Shown here: in pieces, positions 32,660 to 35,064 of the stretch
Layout of the letters: every line of letters starts with the position of its first letter
Position numbering within the stretch: the first letter of the stretch is position 1
Source of the DNA: Paraburkholderia phenazinium
Lineage (GTDB): Bacteria; Pseudomonadota; Gammaproteobacteria; Burkholderiales; Burkholderiaceae
DNA: 35,064 nucleotides
NCBI RefSeq assembly: GCF_900100735.1
Contig: NZ_FNCJ01000037.1
Span: 1 to 35,064 of the forward strand
Direction of reading: 5' to 3'
Made by a program: the position numbers and the translations under genes
Notes under the pieces: generated by a model
What the model was told of the DNA's origin: nothing
Seen by the model: only the letters and a program-made list of their open reading frames with translations
The model's database searches: none

Positions 32660-35064
32660 ATGGCTTACGAAGTGCTGCAGGGTGCGCTGCGCGCCGGATA
32701 TACGCAGCTTGGGCGTCTTAACAGGCTCGATACGCCGCTTGGCCCGGACTGGCTGGTGCCGATGTATGTCAAAGGTTCGGCCCGCCTCGGGGGAAATATC
32801 GAATTCACCGTCGATGCCGTGTCGGCGCATGGTGAACAGATCAAGCTCGGCGCGCTCGTGCTGAAACCGGTCACACTCTGGATTCAGCAAACCGACGGCA
32901 GCTATATGCCGATTCACGGGTACGTGCAGCATGCCCGCCGTCTGGGAAGTGATGGGCCAATGACGTATTACCAGATTCAGTTTTCGTCATGGCTTAGCTT
33001 TCTCAAGCTCAGCAGTGACTGCCGCGACTGGCAGGAAGCTGACGGACAGCAGATTCTCTCCGATGTGTTCGCCAAGACCCCCCAGGCCCAGGGCCAGTAC
33101 CGCTTCGACCTGCGCTCGCCCATCCGCTCGTATTCGCAGCGGGTCCAGTGGGAGGACGACTGGAACTTTGTCTACCGCAGCATGGAAGAGGTCGGCGTCT
33201 TCCCACGCTTCGAATTCGCGAAGGACGGCAAATCACATACGGTCGTCATCATGGACGACCTGTATTTCGTTCCGCCCCTGCCGGAACAGGTGGTGAAATT
33301 CAGCCGCTCGGACATGGACGAGGAATTCGACGGCCTGACGCAGTGGAGTGAGCAGCAGGATACGCAAAGCGAAGTGATTACGACGAACACGTTCGACTAC
33401 ATGCGACCCGACCTGCCGAAGGAGGTCAGCTCGCCTGCGTTCAATCAGGACGAGCTGCCCGCGCAGGGCGAGAAGTACATTTATACCGGCGGGTACTCGT
33501 GGTCGGACAGCGAGATGGGCGAACAGCAGGCGCGCATTCGCGCGGAGGAAATGTCGAGCCGCTCGAAACGTTACTTCGGTGTCGGCAGCCTGCGGTGCGC
33601 GCTGCCCGGCTACTGGTACCGGCTCGATGGTCACCCCGTTCACGACAGCGAACCGGCAAACGACCGCGAGATGGCGATCATTGCCGTCGACTGGCTGATC
33701 CAGAACAACGTACCGGGCATTGAAGCCCTCGCGCGGTTCCCGAAGAGCCTGCGCACCGAAGTCGAACAGGCGCGCGCAGCCGGAGCAGGATCGACTGTTC
33801 GCCACACGGACGGTAGCGCGGGATTTTTTCAGGTGGAGATCGAAGCACAGCGTCGGCGCGTGCCGTTCCGCAGTCCGCTCAGACATCACAAGCCCGAGAT
33901 GCATCTGCAGACGGGCATTGTCGGCACGCCGGATAACGAAGAAATTTTCACCGATTCCCTGAATCGCTCGAAGGTCTGGCTGACGTGGAGCCGCAAGGGC
34001 CGCAACGAACGCGCGTCGGCGTGGATACGCGCCGCCATGCCCGATGCGGGAAGTCAGCGCGGCGGTCATTTTGCGCTGCGCAAGGGAGACGAAGTGCTGG
34101 TCGGCTTCGTGAATGGCGATTGCGACCGTCCCGTGATCATCTCGAGGCTGCACGGTGGCGCGACGAAACCGGCCTTCCACTCGCATGGCCTGTTCTCCGG
34201 CCACCGCTCGAAGGAATATGGCGGCGACGGCTTTAACGAATTCCTCATGGACGACGCCAGCGGGCAGAACCGCCTGAGCCTGTACTCAACGAGCTACAGC
34301 ACCGGCCTCCATATGGGGTATCTGATCCAGCATACGGATAACACGCGCGGCGCGTTCATCGGGACCGGTTTCGATCTGAGGTCGGGTGCGTATGGTGCGT
34401 TGCGCGCCGCACAGGGCATGGTCATTTCGACGCAACCGGTCGCCACGCAGCCGATGAACGTGACAGCGGCGACCGGGCAACTGGCGGGTGCTGAGGCCGT
34501 CCTCGAAACTGTCTCGAAGGCGAGCGAGACGAACCGTGGCGAGAGTCTGCAGGATGGGCATGATGCGCTCAAGACGTTCACCGATGCGACCCAGCACAGC
34601 GTGGCGGCCTCCGTCGGCAAGGGCGGCCGCACCGCGGGGGGCGGGACGGGCAATGCGAACGGTTTTTCGAAGCCGGTCTTGGTGTTGTCCAGTCCTGAAG
34701 GCATTGCGGCGAGCACGCAGCAGTCCATTCACCTGACGGCTGACCAGCACGTCAACACGGTCGCGAGGAAAAACGTCATTCTTGCGGCGGGCAAATCGTT
34801 GCTGGCAAGCGTGATGGACGGCATCAGCCTGTTCGCGCAGAACCTGGGCATCAAGCTCATTGCGAGCAAGGGAAAGATCGACATCCAGGCGCTCAGCGAT
34901 GCGATGAACCTGCTTTCGCAGCTCGATCTCAAGGTCGAGAGTGCGACGGGACGGCTGGTTCTGACGGCGAAAACGGAAGTGTGGCTTGGCGCGGGCGGCT
35001 CGTACATCAGCATCAAGGGCGCAGGAATCGAGAACGTCACGACCGGACACATTCTGGAGCGCTG
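32660..35064 (+). CDS. vgrG: Type VI secretion VgrG spike protein, 3' end beyond window
   Basis: The frame is open from ATG 32660 to the end of the window, 801 codons without a stop. The N-terminal ~340 residues are the gp27-like VgrG region (RLDTPLGPDWLVPMYVKGSA, YYQIQFSSWLSFLKLSSDCR, EDDWNFVYRSMEEVGVFPRF). Residues ~380-500 form the OB/gp5-like part (RASAWIRAAMPDAGSQRG, DEVLVGFVNGDCDRPVI). The later part holds the DUF2345-type beta-helix (SIHLTADQHVNTVARKNVIL, EVWLGAGGSYISIKGAGIEN). VgrG trimers cap the Hcp tube and puncture target cells, often carrying effectors. No other T6SS gene is in view. Start supported by GGGG upstream. Confidence 0.92.
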   Translation, partial: MAYEVLQGALRAGYTQLGRLNRLDTPLGPDWLVPMYVKGSARLGGNIEFTVDAVSAHGEQIKLGALVLKPVTLWIQQTDGSYMPIHGYVQHARRLGSDGPMTYYQIQFSSWLSFLKLSSDCRDWQEADGQQILSDVFAKTPQAQGQYRFDLRSPIRSYSQRVQWEDDWNFVYRSMEEVGVFPRFEFAKDGKSHTVVIMDDLYFVPPLPEQVVKFSRSDMDEEFDGLTQWSEQQDTQSEVITTNTFDYMRPDLPKEVSSPAFNQDELPAQGEKYIYTGGYSWSDSEMGEQQARIRAEEMSSRSKRYFGVGSLRCALPGYWYRLDGHPVHDSEPANDREMAIIAVDWLIQNNVPGIEALARFPKSLRTEVEQARAAGAGSTVRHTDGSAGFFQVEIEAQRRRVPFRSPLRHHKPEMHLQTGIVGTPDNEEIFTDSLNRSKVWLTWSRKGRNERASAWIRAAMPDAGSQRGGHFALRKGDEVLVGFVNGDCDRPVIISRLHGGATKPAFHSHGLFSGHRSKEYGGDGFNEFLMDDASGQNRLSLYSTSYSTGLHMGYLIQHTDNTRGAFIGTGFDLRSGAYGALRAAQGMVISTQPVATQPMNVTAATGQLAGAEAVLETVSKASETNRGESLQDGHDALKTFTDATQHSVAASVGKGGRTAGGGTGNANGFSKPVLVLSSPEGIAASTQQSIHLTADQHVNTVARKNVILAAGKSLLASVMDGISLFAQNLGIKLIASKGKIDIQALSDAMNLLSQLDLKVESATGRLVLTAKTEVWLGAGGSYISIKGAGIENVTTGHILER

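Noticed and set aside
32473..32661. 62-aa minus-strand frame overlapping the vgrG start
   Set aside because: The composition is plausible but it has no ribosome-binding site, lies opposite the vgrG start and matches no family.
19401..34000. CRISPR array or tRNA gene at or in the island
   Set aside because: I found no regularly spaced direct repeats and no cloverleaf-forming sequence.

Overview
The window looks like chromosome from a Burkholderiaceae bacterium, most likely Paraburkholderia. It has high GC, Burkholderia-style gene content (a long PyrB with an extra N-terminal segment, a bactofilin next to an M23 peptidase, a type VI VgrG) and a dispersed intergenic repeat of a kind I know from Paraburkholderia. 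This assignment comes from pattern recognition, not from a search.

Layout. Bases 1-663 hold no gene but contain a hairpin repeat and an A/C-rich tract. Bases 664-4597 (+) are a tight three-gene phosphonate operon: a PEP mutase/nucleotidyltransferase fusion, phosphonopyruvate decarboxylase, and a 2-aminoethylphosphonate (AEP) transaminase. Together they would make AEP and probably activate it as CMP-AEP. Bases 4678-10490 (-) read, in transcription order, as a Tat-exported three-subunit molybdenum aldehyde oxidoreductase (paoABC type), a MobA/MocA-like nucleotidyltransferase, a PIG-L deacetylase and a tiny proline-rich protein. Bases 10712-12810 are a LysR regulator divergent from an MDR-type oxidoreductase. 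Bases 12820-14609 (-) are a hipBA toxin-antitoxin pair with a three-palindrome AT-rich operator. Core genes follow: pyrB (-) with a good promoter, dapA (+), an M23 peptidase, a small coiled-coil membrane protein, and a bactofilin.

The bactofilin looks cut short at about 19410, and a P4-type tyrosine integrase starts right after it. From there to about 32.6 kb the window reads as an accessory island. It has lower and uneven GC, many small unknown genes, recombinases and recombinase debris, palindromes, and several candidate defence modules: (a) a three-gene minus-strand set with an AbiU2/HEPN-like protein and two membrane proteins (21.0-22.9 kb); (b) an RloC-like zinc-hook ABC ATPase with a C-terminal R-x3-E...H arrangement and an unrecognised 154-aa partner (26.1-29.2 kb), flanked by a serine recombinase with a res-like site and by a recombinase remnant; (c) a TrfB/KorA-like DNA-binding domain fused to five zinc-binding treble-clef repeats (30.9-32.1 kb). 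The window ends inside a T6SS vgrG gene (32660 onward).

Most enzyme calls rest on clear motifs. The functions proposed for the island modules are inferences from motifs and gene arrangement. The best candidates for undescribed biology are (b), (a) and (c), in that order.
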